From Actinoplanes sp. KI2 (GTDB lineage Bacteria; Actinomycetota; Actinomycetes; Mycobacteriales; Micromonosporaceae): a DNA stretch of 64,000 nt. Position 1 is the first letter of the stretch; each line of letters opens with the position of its first letter. The stretch covers positions 91,080 through 155,079 of the forward strand of contig NZ_JAOSZE010000028.1 of NCBI RefSeq assembly GCF_025630775.1, read 5' to 3'. A program made the position numbers and the translations under genes. The notes beneath the pieces were generated by a model that was not told where the DNA came from, did no database searches, and saw nothing but the letters and a program-made list of their open reading frames with translations. Positions 1 through 8,885 of this stretch are shown piece after piece.

Positions 1-465
1 GGTCGCCAGGCAGCGGGCCAGTTCCAGGCGCTTGCGGTGCAGCAGGCCCAGACTCTCGGCGCGCCGGTTGGCCAGCTCGGCCAGCCCGCACTCGTCGAGG
101 ACGTCGGCCGCCGTCCGGTTCAGCGTGGCGCCGCTCAGCCCGGCGCCGTATCCGGCCGCGACCACCACGTTCTCCAGCACGGTCATCCCGCCGAACGGGC
201 GCGGGACCTGGAACGCCCGGCCCACGCCCATCCGGCATCGCTGGTCGGGGCGCGTCCGGGTGACCTCGCGCCCCGCGAAGCGCACCGTCCCGGCCGTCGG
301 GCGGACCGCCCCGGCCAGGACGTTGAGCAGGGTGGTCTTGCCGGCGCCGTTCGGGCCGACGATGCCGACCGCCTCGCCCTCGGCGACCGCGAAGTCGACC
401 CCGGTCAGCACCCGCAGATCCCCGTAGCGCATCGACAGGCCCGTGCCCTCGAGGATCGGGCTCAA
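1..465 (-). CDS. Branched-chain-type ABC importer ATPase (LivG-like), 3' part outside window
   Basis: This is the N-terminal 155 residues of an ABC ATPase that would power a branched-chain amino-acid-type (HAAT) importer at the inner face of the membrane. Walker A (GPNGAGKT) lies at residues 37-44, followed by a Q-loop region (FQVPRPF, about residue 85) and the LivG-type stretch TVLENV. The window edge cuts the gene before the signature and Walker B. The start is taken as the TTG at 465, which overlaps the TGA of the upstream binding-protein gene (TTGA). An internal ATG at 432 would remove the first beta strand. Tight coupling to the binding protein indicates one operon, with permeases expected beyond the left edge. 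The substrate is not shown by the sequence; the neighbouring aldehyde dehydrogenase makes an aromatic or acid substrate possible (inference). Confidence 0.88.
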   Translation of the reverse strand, partial: MSPILEGTGLSMRYGDLRVLTGVDFAVAEGEAVGIVGPNGAGKTTLLNVLAGAVRPTAGTVRFAGREVTRTRPDQRCRMGVGRAFQVPRPFGGMTVLENVVVAAGYGAGLSGATLNRTAADVLDECGLAELANRRAESLGLLHRKRLELARCLAT

Positions 466-1766
466 GGCTTATATTCCTGGAGCTTCGCGGCGACCGGCAC
501 GTTCGGGTCGGACGAGTTCTCGACCAGCACGAAGTCCACCTTGTACTTCGGGTCGGTCGACTTGATCCACTGGCCGCCGAGGATCGGGGTGGCGACCACG
601 TTCGCGTTCGGGCCCTTGCCCCACTCCAGCTTGCCGATCGGGGTGTCCACCGACAGCGTCTTCATGGCGTTCGCGACGCCCAGCTTGTCCTTGGGGTTGC
701 CGGCCGCCTTGAGCACGGCGGCGGCCACGTCGAACAGGGCGAGGCTCGGGCCGAGCTGCTGGTTCCACTGCTTGCCGGTCGCCTGGTAGCCGTCGCCGAG
801 GGCCTTGCTGTCGACGCCGGTCAGCGACGACTTGTACGGGAACGTGGGGGTCCAGTACGCGCCGCCGGCGATCCCGATGCCGATGTCGCCGAGCGCCTCC
901 ACCTGGGACGGGAACAGCCCGGTCTTGGCGATCTGCGCGATCTTCGGGACGTACCCCTGCTGCGCGGCCTGCCGCCAGAAGGTGGCGAAGTCCGGCGGGA
1001 TCGGGAAGGCGTTGAAGATCTGGCAGTCCTCGGCCTTGAACTTGGCGATCTGCGCGGAGAAGTCGTTGGTCCCGTCGGTGTACGCGCCGGGGTCGACGAT
1101 CGTGTAGCCGGACTGCTTGAGCAGCGGCCCGAGCGCGGCCCGGATCGCGTTGCCGTCCGAGTCGTTCGGCCACATCACGCCGACCTTCTTGTTGGTCGGC
1201 ACCTGAGGCCACTCGTGGGTGTACATGTTGTGGAACTGATCGACGCCGAAGCAGAAGTGATACGTGAACTTGTACGCGTCCTTCTGGTCCGGCTTCGCGC
1301 CCCGGCCGAAGTACCAGGCCTCCCACGGCACCACTGTGGACACACAGGGCACGCCCGCGGCCTCGCAGGCGTCGCTGACCGGGTTGACGGTCTCGGGCGT
1401 GCTCGTGGTCAGCATCAGATCGACCTGATCACTGTTGATCAGGTCGTTGGCCACCTGCGCGGATCGCTGCGGGTTCGACTGGCTGTCCCGGTCGAGGATC
1501 TGCACCGCGTACTCGGTGCCGTTGACCGTCAGACTGGTCAGCGACTTCTTCGCGAGGTCGAGGACGTACGCGTCGGGCTCGCCGAAGCCGGCGGCCGCGC
1601 CCGTCCGGGGGCTCACGAAGCCGATCTTCAGAGCCGATTTGGCTTGGTTTTTCGAGCTATTGCCGCCGCCGGCGAGGCCGCCGCAGGCGCTGAGAAGAGG
1701 GAAGGTCAGTCCGAGGCCGGCCGCGCGGAGCAGATCGCGCCGGGTCGTTCCAGTCTTGCTTTCCAT
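462..1766 (-). CDS. Tat-exported substrate-binding lipoprotein of a branched-chain-type ABC importer
   Basis: The product is a 434-aa Peripla_BP_6/LivJ-type binding protein. The N-terminus has a twin-arginine motif (TTRRDLL), a hydrophobic core and a lipobox (LLSAC, Cys about residue 28), so it is probably a Tat-exported lipoprotein. The body has the two-lobe pattern of the family (SALKIGFVSPRTG near residue 45, a SDGNAIR stretch near 200). An AGGAGG ribosome site sits 6 nt before ATG 1766. Its stop overlaps the start of the LivG-like ATPase. It is divergent from the IclR gene, with 106 bp between the start codons. Inside the CDS (1421-1446) the bases form an 11-bp perfect stem with a 4-nt loop. 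Substrate unknown. Confidence 0.9.
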   Translation of the reverse strand: MESKTGTTRRDLLRAAGLGLTFPLLSACGGLAGGGNSSKNQAKSALKIGFVSPRTGAAAGFGEPDAYVLDLAKKSLTSLTVNGTEYAVQILDRDSQSNPQRSAQVANDLINSDQVDLMLTTSTPETVNPVSDACEAAGVPCVSTVVPWEAWYFGRGAKPDQKDAYKFTYHFCFGVDQFHNMYTHEWPQVPTNKKVGVMWPNDSDGNAIRAALGPLLKQSGYTIVDPGAYTDGTNDFSAQIAKFKAEDCQIFNAFPIPPDFATFWRQAAQQGYVPKIAQIAKTGLFPSQVEALGDIGIGIAGGAYWTPTFPYKSSLTGVDSKALGDGYQATGKQWNQQLGPSLALFDVAAAVLKAAGNPKDKLGVANAMKTLSVDTPIGKLEWGKGPNANVVATPILGGQWIKSTDPKYKVDFVLVENSSDPNVPVAAKLQEYKP

Positions 1767-1833
1767 GTACGCCTCCTGGGCGAGGACTGGTGCCGAGGAA
1801 GGTAGGAGTGGGCCGCGTCACACGTCAATCGCA

Positions 1834-1852
1834 TGTTCAAATATCCGGAACA
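1834..1852. promoter_or_regulatory. Candidate IclR operator between the importer and iclR
   Basis: A dyad TGTTC-N9-GAACA lies in the 106-bp divergent gap, 20 bp before the IclR start. The arms are short, so this is a suggestion from position and symmetry only. Confidence 0.3.
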
Positions 1853-1872
1853 CTTGTCGAAAGGATGCAACC

Positions 1873-2667
1873 GTGACGCAGCCGTCGTTCTCCCAGTCCC
1901 TCGAACGCGGTCTGCGCATCCTGAGCGAGTTCGCCGCCAACGGCCCGGTCCTCGGCATCGCCGACCTGGCCCGCGCGGTCGACCTCAACCGCAGCACCAC
2001 GCACCGGTACGTGGCCACCCTCGCCACCCTCGGCTTCCTCCAGCAGGACCCGGACACCCGCAAGTACTCGCTCGGCCCGCGCGTGGTCGACCTCGGCTTC
2101 GCCGCGATCAGCTCGATGGAGATCACCGGCGTGGCGGCGAGCCACCTCCAGGCACTCTCCGACGAGACCGGCTGCGCGGCCAGCATGGCGGTCCTCGACG
2201 GCGCCGACATCGTCTACGTCGAGCGCCGCCGCTCGCGCCGCACCGCCGGGGTCGCGGTCGACCTCAACCTGCACGTCGGTTCGCGGCTGCCGGCGTACTG
2301 CACCTCGATGGGCAAGGTGCTACTCGCCTACCGCGAGCCGGCCGCGCTGCGCGCGCTGCTCGACCGGATGGACCTCGCCCGCCGCGGACCCAAGACGATC
2401 ACCGTACGGGAACAGCTGGTCGCCGCCCTGGGAAAGGTGCGGCAGGCCGGTTTCGCGGTCAACGACGAGGAACTGGCGCCCGGCCTGCGCTCGATCGCCG
2501 CCCCGATCCGGGACCGCTCCGGCCACGTGGTCGCCGCCATCAACGTGGCCGTGCATCTGACCACCTTCACGACCTCGGTCGAGTCGGTGGTCAGCCGGCT
2601 CGGCGGCCCGCTGCGGCGCACGGCGGCCGACATCTCGCACCAACTGGGCTACCGTTCGAACATGTGA
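1873..2667 (+). CDS. IclR-family transcription regulator
   Basis: A 264-aa regulator. The N-terminal winged helix covers about residues 5-65 (SLERGLRILSEFA; NRSTTHRYVATLATLGFL, the family's recognition helix). The C-terminal IclR ligand-binding domain includes LPAYCTSMGKVLLA and RSIAAPIRDRSG. The GTG at 1873 is chosen because the protein then starts just before the first helix; the upstream reading frame is long but has no family match. IclR proteins next to aldehyde dehydrogenases often control aromatic or acid catabolism (family knowledge). Here it sits between the importer and the dehydrogenase, so it probably controls both (inference). Confidence 0.93.
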   Translation: MTQPSFSQSLERGLRILSEFAANGPVLGIADLARAVDLNRSTTHRYVATLATLGFLQQDPDTRKYSLGPRVVDLGFAAISSMEITGVAASHLQALSDETGCAASMAVLDGADIVYVERRRSRRTAGVAVDLNLHVGSRLPAYCTSMGKVLLAYREPAALRALLDRMDLARRGPKTITVREQLVAALGKVRQAGFAVNDEELAPGLRSIAAPIRDRSGHVVAAINVAVHLTTFTTSVESVVSRLGGPLRRTAADISHQLGYRSNM

Positions 2668-2694
2668 AACACGACGTTGTCTCGCGAATGTTTC
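2666..2694. promoter_or_regulatory. Candidate regulator site before the aldehyde dehydrogenase
   Basis: The 68-bp gap after iclR carries the dyad GAAACA-N17-TGTTTC, next to an 8-bp palindrome GTTCGAAC (2654-2661) in the end of iclR. Position and symmetry suggest an operator for the following gene; no consensus is available to test it. Confidence 0.28.
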
Positions 2695-2735
2695 GGGCCT
2701 AGGTTCGGCGCACCCTGGTGCGATGGAGGCCCGTC

Positions 2736-4199
2736 ATGGCTTTGCTCGATCAATCCCGATGGAACGACCAGATCTTCGAGGGCGGGGCCTGGCGCCCCGG
2801 AAGCGGCGCCACCACCGACGTGATCGAGCCGGCCACCGGCGAGTCGCTCGGCCGGGTCACCCTGTCCACCCCCGACGATGTGGCCCGGGCCGCCAAGGTT
2901 GCGGCCGAGGCCCAGCGCGAATGGGCCGCGCTCCCCCATCCGGCGCGCGCCGCCGTCCTCCGCAAGGCCGCGGCGTTGTGGTCCGAGCACGCCGACGAGA
3001 TCAGCTGGTGGAACATCCGCGAGGTGGGCGCGATCCCCGGCCTGGCCGGCTTCGCCCTGCACGTCGCCGAGCAGGAGTGCTGGGAGGCCGCGGCGCTGCC
3101 CAGCCTGCCGTACGGGTCGCTGATCCCGAGCGAGGAGCCCCGGCTGTCGATGGTCCGGCGCTACCCGGTCGGCGTGGTCGGCGTGATCTCACCGTTCAAC
3201 GTGCCGATCATCCTGGGCATCCGCTCGGTCGCGCCGGCGCTCGCCCTCGGCAACGCCGTACTGCTCAAACCCGACCCGCGCACCGCGGTCACCGGCGGCC
3301 TGGTGCTGGCCCGCATCTTCCAGGAGGCCGGCCTGCCCGACGGCCTGCTGCAGGTACTGATCGGCGGCGCCGACGTCGGCGAGGCCCTGCTCACCGACCC
3401 GCGGGTCCCGGTCATCTCGTTCACCGGCTCCACCGAGGCCGGCCGCCGGGTCGGCGCGCTGGCCGGCAGCCACCTCAAGCGCGCCCATCTCGAGCTGGGC
3501 GGCAACTCGGCGATGCTCGTGCTGGACGACGCCGATGTGGACGCCGCGGTCAACCTGGCCGCCTGGGGCAGCTTCTTCCACCAGGGCCAGATCTGCATGA
3601 CCACCGGCCGCCACCTGGTGCCCGAGCGCCTCTACGACGACTTCGTCGACCGGCTCGCCGACAAGGCGGCCAAGCTCCCGGTCGGCGACCCGGCCCGCGA
3701 CCAGGTCGCCCTCGGCCCGGTCATCGACGCCGGCCAGCGCGACAAAATCCACGACCTGGTGACGTCCTCGGTCGGCGACGGCGTGCGCCTGGCCGCCGGC
3801 GGCTCCTACGAGAGCCTGTTCTATCAGCCCACCGTGATCGCCGGCGTGACCACCGCGACGCCCGCCTTCGCCCAGGAGATCTTCGGCCCGGTGGCGCCGG
3901 TCGCCCGCTACGGCAGCATCGACGAGGCCTTGGCGCTGGCCACCGCCACCGAGTACGGCCTGTCCCTGGGCATCGTCACCCGCGACGCGATGCGCGCCGT
4001 CGAACTGGCCGACCGCATCCCGACCGGCATCGTCCACATCAACGACCAGACCGTCAACGACGAGGCCAACGCCCCCTTCGGCGGCACGGGCGCATCCGGC
4101 ACCGGCTCCCGCTTCGGCGGCGCCCAGGCCAACATCGACGCCTTCACCGACACCCGCTGGCTGACGGTCCGCAGCCAGCCCGCGCAGTTCCCGTTCTGA
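2736..4199 (+). CDS. Benzaldehyde/vanillin-type NAD(P)+ aldehyde dehydrogenase
   Basis: A 487-aa cytoplasmic aldehyde dehydrogenase that oxidises an aldehyde to the acid. The catalytic glutamate is E253 (ELGGNSAML) and the nucleophile C287 (GQICMTTGR). The cofactor-site segments SFTGSTEAGR and EIFGPVAPV are present. The GQICMTTGRH context and the short N-terminus (ALLDQSRWND) fit the benzaldehyde/vanillin dehydrogenase branch. ATG 2736 is chosen because GGAGG lies 7 nt upstream; an in-frame ATG at 2718 lacks such a site. The gene follows iclR in the same direction. Natural substrate unproven; aromatic aldehyde is the best guess. Confidence 0.9.
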   Translation: MALLDQSRWNDQIFEGGAWRPGSGATTDVIEPATGESLGRVTLSTPDDVARAAKVAAEAQREWAALPHPARAAVLRKAAALWSEHADEISWWNIREVGAIPGLAGFALHVAEQECWEAAALPSLPYGSLIPSEEPRLSMVRRYPVGVVGVISPFNVPIILGIRSVAPALALGNAVLLKPDPRTAVTGGLVLARIFQEAGLPDGLLQVLIGGADVGEALLTDPRVPVISFTGSTEAGRRVGALAGSHLKRAHLELGGNSAMLVLDDADVDAAVNLAAWGSFFHQGQICMTTGRHLVPERLYDDFVDRLADKAAKLPVGDPARDQVALGPVIDAGQRDKIHDLVTSSVGDGVRLAAGGSYESLFYQPTVIAGVTTATPAFAQEIFGPVAPVARYGSIDEALALATATEYGLSLGIVTRDAMRAVELADRIPTGIVHINDQTVNDEANAPFGGTGASGTGSRFGGAQANIDAFTDTRWLTVRSQPAQFPF

Positions 4200-4589
4200 C
4201 CAGACGTCTCGCTGCCCCCGGTGCCGGGGGCAACGAGATCCAAAACCTTTTCCGGTACGCGACGACAAAGTCCCCGGTGCAGCGCCGCACGCCGTCGTTG
4301 GTCACCCTCCGCGCGCGCCCGCCGGGTTGTCCCGCGTGGCCGCGCCGGACGCCGTCCACACGGCTCCCGCGCACCCCACCGCACCGCTACGCGCGGCCGT
4401 CCACACGACTCCCGCGCACCGCACCACGACCATGTATTTCCGGGGTGCCCCGTATCAGGGAACGGCCCGCGATTGCCCCGCCGGTGAGCGGACAGCCGAT
4501 TCCGCCGCCGCCGGTTTTGCGGTGTCGGAATCGGCTGTCCGCTCACCGGCCTGAAAGGGGCGATCGCCCGCGGAGCGAAGCGGAGCCAG
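4200..4589. other. Convergent intergenic region with degenerate repeats and a long hairpin
   Basis: No credible gene lies in these 390 bp between the convergent dehydrogenase and beta-galactosidase. Two imperfect copies of a segment containing gtccacacg(g/a)ctcccgcgcacc occur at about 4354-4425. The right end is dominated by a perfect inverted repeat, listed separately. Short open frames here cross the repeat and have no recognisable product. Confidence 0.6.
4481..4549. terminator. 24-bp perfect inverted repeat, probable bidirectional terminator
   Basis: The left arm 4481-4504 is the exact reverse complement of the right arm 4526-4549, with a 21-nt loop that can form a small inner stem (CCGC/GCGG). 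It lies between two converging genes and has no T-tract on either side, as is usual for GC-rich actinobacterial terminators. Confidence 0.7.
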
Positions 4590-6563
4590 CTAGCTCAGCA
4601 CCGCCACTCCCCTGGCGGCTAGAACGGGGTGCGCCGGGGAGAGTGTGGAGATGTCCACCGGCTCGTCGGTGCGGTTGATGACGAACTGGAAGCCGCCTCG
4701 GCGGGTCAGTTCGACGCGGCCGCGCAGGTCGTCTGGCAGGTCGCTGGTCACGCCGGCGCGGGCGGCCAGATCGGCCAGGAGCACCCGGAGCCCCTCGGGG
4801 CCCAGACGCGTTGACACGTACGAGGCGGAGCCGGCTCCTACCGGTCGCCGGGTCACGGCCGGGCGGCCGGCGACGTCGCCGGACTTGTAGGTGGCCAGCA
4901 CCTCGACGTCGGTGGCGGTCAGGTCGATCCGGTCGGTCCAGAGCGACCCGGTCAGGCCGTTGTCGAGCTCGGCCCGGCCGTCGTCGGGCAGCGGGGCGAA
5001 CTCCTCGATCCGGATGCCGAGCAGGTCGCGCAGCGCGCCCGGGTAGCCGCCGAGCCATACGTGGTCGTTCTCGTCCACGATCCCGGAGAAGTACGTGGTG
5101 ACCAGATGGCCACCACTGTCCACATAGGTGGTCAACCGCGTCGTGAGGGCGGCCGGGACGACGTGCAGGATCGGGGCGATCACCAGCTCGTACCCGGACA
5201 GGTCGGTGTCGAGCGGGACCACGTCGGCGCGGATGCCCAGGTCGAGGAAGGCGAGGTACCAGTCGAACGCCTCCCGCCGGTAGCGCAGGCGGTTGGTCGG
5301 GTGGGAGTCGAGCTCGGCGACCCACCACGACTGCCAGTCGAAAACGATCGCGGCCCGGGCCCGGGTGCGCGGGGTGCCGGCGAGCGGGGCGAGCTCGTGC
5401 AGGCGGGAGCCGAGCGCCACGACCGATCGGAACAGGTCGCTGTCGGGGCCGGCGTGCGGGAGCATCGCCGAGTGGTACTTCTCGGCGCCGCCCCGGGACT
5501 GACGCCACTGGAAGAAGCAGACCGCGTCGGCGCCGTGCGCCACGTGCAGCAGGGAGTCGCGTTCGAGCTCGCCGGGGCGCTTGGGCAGGTTGACCGGCTG
5601 CCAGTTGACCGCGCTGGTCGAGTGCTCCATCAGGAACCAGGGCCGGCCGCCGGCGATGTTCCCGGTCAGGTTGGCGGAGAAGGAGAGCTCGTCGGCGGAC
5701 CGCACGCCGCGCTGACGGTAGTGGTCGTTGGCGACGAAGTCGACCTCCGCGGCCCAGTCGGCGTAGTTCATCGAGCTCTGCTCGCCCATCACCATGAAGT
5801 TGGTGGTGACCGGCACCTCGGGGGTGATCTCGCGCAGCACGTCCCGCTCGGCGATCAGGTAGTCCTTGAGCGCATCCGAGGAGAACCGCTTGAAATCGAG
5901 CTGCTGCCCGGGATTCGGGAACGTGGCGGCCAGCCGCGGCGGCAGGATCTCGGCCCACGAGGTGTAGCGCTGCGACCAGAAGGCGGTGGCCCAGGCGTCG
6001 TTGAGCGCTTCGATCGTCTCGTAGCGGATCCGGAGCCACGATCGGAAGGCGCGCGCCGCGTCGTCGGAGTAGTCGTGCACGTTGTGGCAGCCGAGCTCGT
6101 TGTTGACGTGCCAGGCGGCCAGTGCGGGGTGGTCCCGGTAGCGCTCGGCCAGCGCCCGGACCAGGCGCAGGGCGTACCTGCGGAACACCGGCGAGGTCGG
6201 CCGCCAGTGCTGCCGGCCGCCCGGCGAGATGGTGTTGCCGACCCGGTCGACCGGCAGGATCTCCGGGTGCGCGGCGGCCAGCCACGGCGGCGGCGAGGCG
6301 GTCGCGGTCGCCAGGTCGACCAGGATCCCGTTGGCGTGCAGCAGATCCATGGCGTCGTCGAGCCACGCGAAGTCGAACTCGCCGTCGGCGGGTTCGATCC
6401 GGGCCCAGGAGAAGATCGCGAGCGACACGATGGTGACGCCGGCCTCGCGCATGTGCCGGACGTCGTCGTCCCACACCTCGCGCGGCCACTGGTCGGGGTT
6501 GTAGTCGGCGCCGAACTCGAGGCGCGGCGGGCCGCTGCGGCGCAACCAACGGGTGGAACTCAC
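4590..6563 (-). CDS. GH42 beta-galactosidase
   Basis: A 657-aa glycoside hydrolase of family 42, which removes terminal beta-galactose from short galactosides. The N-terminal TIM barrel opens with FGADYNPDQWP. The acid/base is E156 (VNNELGCHN) and the nucleophile E313 (LMEHSTSAVNW); both positions match the family. The trimerisation domain (about 385-590) and a small C-terminal beta domain follow. There is no signal peptide, so it acts on imported sugar in the cytoplasm. It is the last gene of a four-gene operon, 45 bp after the binding-protein gene. The start ATG 6563 gives the usual N-terminus. Regulation is probably by the LacI protein encoded upstream. Confidence 0.95.
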   Translation of the reverse strand: MSSTRWLRRSGPPRLEFGADYNPDQWPREVWDDDVRHMREAGVTIVSLAIFSWARIEPADGEFDFAWLDDAMDLLHANGILVDLATATASPPPWLAAAHPEILPVDRVGNTISPGGRQHWRPTSPVFRRYALRLVRALAERYRDHPALAAWHVNNELGCHNVHDYSDDAARAFRSWLRIRYETIEALNDAWATAFWSQRYTSWAEILPPRLAATFPNPGQQLDFKRFSSDALKDYLIAERDVLREITPEVPVTTNFMVMGEQSSMNYADWAAEVDFVANDHYRQRGVRSADELSFSANLTGNIAGGRPWFLMEHSTSAVNWQPVNLPKRPGELERDSLLHVAHGADAVCFFQWRQSRGGAEKYHSAMLPHAGPDSDLFRSVVALGSRLHELAPLAGTPRTRARAAIVFDWQSWWVAELDSHPTNRLRYRREAFDWYLAFLDLGIRADVVPLDTDLSGYELVIAPILHVVPAALTTRLTTYVDSGGHLVTTYFSGIVDENDHVWLGGYPGALRDLLGIRIEEFAPLPDDGRAELDNGLTGSLWTDRIDLTATDVEVLATYKSGDVAGRPAVTRRPVGAGSASYVSTRLGPEGLRVLLADLAARAGVTSDLPDDLRGRVELTRRGGFQFVINRTDEPVDISTLSPAHPVLAARGVAVLS

Positions 6564-6608
6564 ACGATCTCCTTCTGACGGGGCCCGCGGGGAGGCGGGC
6601 CCCCGATC

Positions 6609-7946
6609 TCACTTGACGGTAAAGCCCTGCTCGGTGCCGTACTTGGCGGACTGGTCCTGCCACGCCTTGAGGCCGTCGGCGAGCGAGGTGCTGGACACGT
6701 ACGCCTTGCCGACGGTGTCGTTGAAGATGCTGTTCGCGTAGACCTGGAACGGCAGGTACGACCAGCCGGTTACGACGTTCTGCGCGGACTTCGCGAAGAT
6801 CTGGTTGGCCTTCTGGCCGCCGAAGTACGGGAACGGCGTGTCGAGGAACGCCGGCGAGGTGAGGTCGGCCGTGGTGGACGGGAACGCGCCGCCCTTGATC
6901 CGCAGGTCCTTGCCCTCTTCGACCGACGCGTACTTCACGAAGGCGTACGCGAGGGCCTTGTTGGCCGACTTGTCCAGGACGCCGAGCGAGCTGCCGCCGT
7001 TCTCGGCGCTGGCGCTGCCGCCGGCGTCCCACTGCGGCATCGGCGCGACCCGCCACTTGCCGGACGCCGCGGCCGCGCCGGTGGAGAGGTTGCCCGGCAT
7101 CCAGGCGCCGGTGGGCAGGCTGGCGATGGTGCCGTCGCCGAGGGCCTTGAACCACTGGTCGGTCCACGGCGGGATCGACGCGACCAGCTTCTCGGTGATC
7201 ATCGGCTGCCAGGTGGTGGCGTACTTGCTGGACCCGGCGTCGGCGAAGTTGATCGTCACGTTGGTGCCGTCGACCGTGTACGGCTTGCCGCCGGCCTGCC
7301 AGATCATGCTGGTGGTGAAGCCGGCGTCACCGGTGTCGCCGGTGAGGTAGACCTTCGGGTTGGCCTTGTGCAGCTTGCGGGCGGCGTCGACGTACTGGGT
7401 CCAGGTGGTCGGCACGGTTATCCCGTACTTGTCGAAGACCTCCTTGTTGTAGAACAGGGCCATCGGGCCGGAGTCCAGCGGGAGGCCGTAGACGCCGCCG
7501 CCGGGGGTCACCGCGTTCCACGGGCCCGGGGTGAAGTCGCTCTTCAGGCTGGTGGCGCCGTAGCCGGCGACGTTGGCCAGCGACTTGGACAGCGCGAACT
7601 GCAGCACGGCGTAGTACTCGACCTGCGCTACGTCCGGCACACCGTTGCCGGCCGCGACCGCGTTCTGCAGGGCCGTGTACTGCTTGTCGCCCGTACCCGC
7701 ATTGACGAGGTTGACCTTGACGTTCGGGTACTTCTTCTCGAAGCCCGCCTTGACGTCCTTGATCGTCTGGTCCCAGGCCCACACCGTGAGGTTCCCGCCC
7801 TTGGCGAGCGCGGCGGTGACGTCGGCCTCGGAGCCGGACGCGGAGCCCGAGGAACCGCCGGTGGATTTGTCATCATTGCCGCCGCAGGCGGCGAGCGCCA
7901 GCATGGCGGCCGTGGCGGCGGCGGCCACCTTGAGGAATCTGGACAT
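6609..7946 (-). CDS. Sugar-binding lipoprotein of a carbohydrate ABC importer
   Basis: A 445-aa family-1 extracellular solute-binding protein (MalE class). The signal peptide MSRFLKVAAAATAAMLALAAC ends in a lipobox (LAAC, Cys about residue 21). A G/S-rich linker follows, then NLTVWAWDQTIKDVKAGFEK, the usual first strand of this class. It delivers an oligosaccharide, most likely a beta-galactoside, to the two permeases encoded just upstream (inference from the GH42 gene). The ATPase is missing from the operon, so a shared MsiK-type ATPase elsewhere is expected, as is common in actinobacteria. Confidence 0.94.
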   Translation of the reverse strand: MSRFLKVAAAATAAMLALAACGGNDDKSTGGSSGSASGSEADVTAALAKGGNLTVWAWDQTIKDVKAGFEKKYPNVKVNLVNAGTGDKQYTALQNAVAAGNGVPDVAQVEYYAVLQFALSKSLANVAGYGATSLKSDFTPGPWNAVTPGGGVYGLPLDSGPMALFYNKEVFDKYGITVPTTWTQYVDAARKLHKANPKVYLTGDTGDAGFTTSMIWQAGGKPYTVDGTNVTINFADAGSSKYATTWQPMITEKLVASIPPWTDQWFKALGDGTIASLPTGAWMPGNLSTGAAAASGKWRVAPMPQWDAGGSASAENGGSSLGVLDKSANKALAYAFVKYASVEEGKDLRIKGGAFPSTTADLTSPAFLDTPFPYFGGQKANQIFAKSAQNVVTGWSYLPFQVYANSIFNDTVGKAYVSSTSLADGLKAWQDQSAKYGTEQGFTVK

Positions 7947-7967
7947 GAGCTTCCTTTCGGGGGGAAT

Positions 7968-8885
7968 TCATTCTTTGACGCTGCCGACGGCGAGGCCGGA
8001 CTGCCAGTAGCGCTGGAGAAGCAGGAAGGCCGCGAGCAACGGCAGGATCGTGAGGAGCGATCCGGTGATGACGAGGTTGAACACGGCCTGGCTGCCCGCC
8101 GTCGCCGCCTGGTCGTTCCAGGAGTTCAGGCCGATGGTCAGCGGGTACCAGTCCGGGTCCTTCAGCATGATCAGCGGCAGGAAGTAGTTGTTCCAGGTGG
8201 CCACCATGCTGAAGAGCAGGACCGTGACGATGCCGGGTGCCAGCAGCGGCACGGAGATGCGGAAGAAGGTGCGGAACTCGCCGGCGCCGTCGATCCGGGC
8301 GGCCTCGAGCATCTCGTCCGGGACCGCCTGACCGGAGAAGGTCCACATCAGGTAGAGCCCGAACGGGGTGATCAGCGACGGGATGATCACCGACCACGGC
8401 GTGTTGGTGATGCCCATCTTGCTGAACATGAGGAACGTGGGCACCGCGAGGGCGGTGCCGGGCACCGCGACCGCGCCGATGACCACGGCGAAGACCCCGC
8501 GCCGGCCGACGAAGTCGAACTTGGCCAGCCCGTAGCCGGCCAGCGTGGCCAGGAACGTCGCACCGCCGGCGCCGACCACCACGTACAGCACCGTGTTGCC
8601 CAGCCAGCGCAGGAACACCCCATTGTCGTACGTGAGGGTCTGCCGGATGTTCTCCCAGAGCGCGAACTTCCCGTCGTCGAACCACAGGCCGAACGAGCTG
8701 AGCAGGCCCTCCTGCGTCTTGGTCGAGTTGATCAGCAGCCAGACCAGCGGGATCAGGCTGTAGATCGCGACGATCGAGGTGAGCACCGTAAGGGTGAGGC
8801 TGCGCTTGGAGTTGCGGCGGTAGGGCCGGTGGGCGACGGGAGCGGCTTTCCGCGTACGGCCGGACGACTGCACCGCGGCGGTCAT
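7968..8885 (-). CDS. Carbohydrate ABC importer permease, MalG type
   Basis: A 305-aa inner-membrane permease with six predicted helices. A basic N-terminal tail (residues 1-35) precedes the first helix (SLTLTVLTSIVAIYSLIPLV). The EAA loop that contacts the ATPase reads EAARIDGAGEFRTFFRI, about residue 210. Its ATG at 8885 overlaps by one base the stop of the preceding permease gene (TGATG), so the two are translationally coupled. It forms the importer with that partner and the binding lipoprotein. Confidence 0.94.
   Translation of the reverse strand: MTAAVQSSGRTRKAAPVAHRPYRRNSKRSLTLTVLTSIVAIYSLIPLVWLLINSTKTQEGLLSSFGLWFDDGKFALWENIRQTLTYDNGVFLRWLGNTVLYVVVGAGGATFLATLAGYGLAKFDFVGRRGVFAVVIGAVAVPGTALAVPTFLMFSKMGITNTPWSVIIPSLITPFGLYLMWTFSGQAVPDEMLEAARIDGAGEFRTFFRISVPLLAPGIVTVLLFSMVATWNNYFLPLIMLKDPDWYPLTIGLNSWNDQAATAGSQAVFNLVITGSLLTILPLLAAFLLLQRYWQSGLAVGSVKE

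Noticed and set aside
1421..1446. 11-bp perfect stem inside the binding-protein gene
   Set aside because: It encodes ordinary residues (DLINSDQVD); chance symmetry of GATC-rich codons is likely.
4327..4554. Small plus-strand open frame in the 4.2-4.6 kb gap
   Set aside because: It runs through both arms of the 24-bp hairpin and has no recognisable product.
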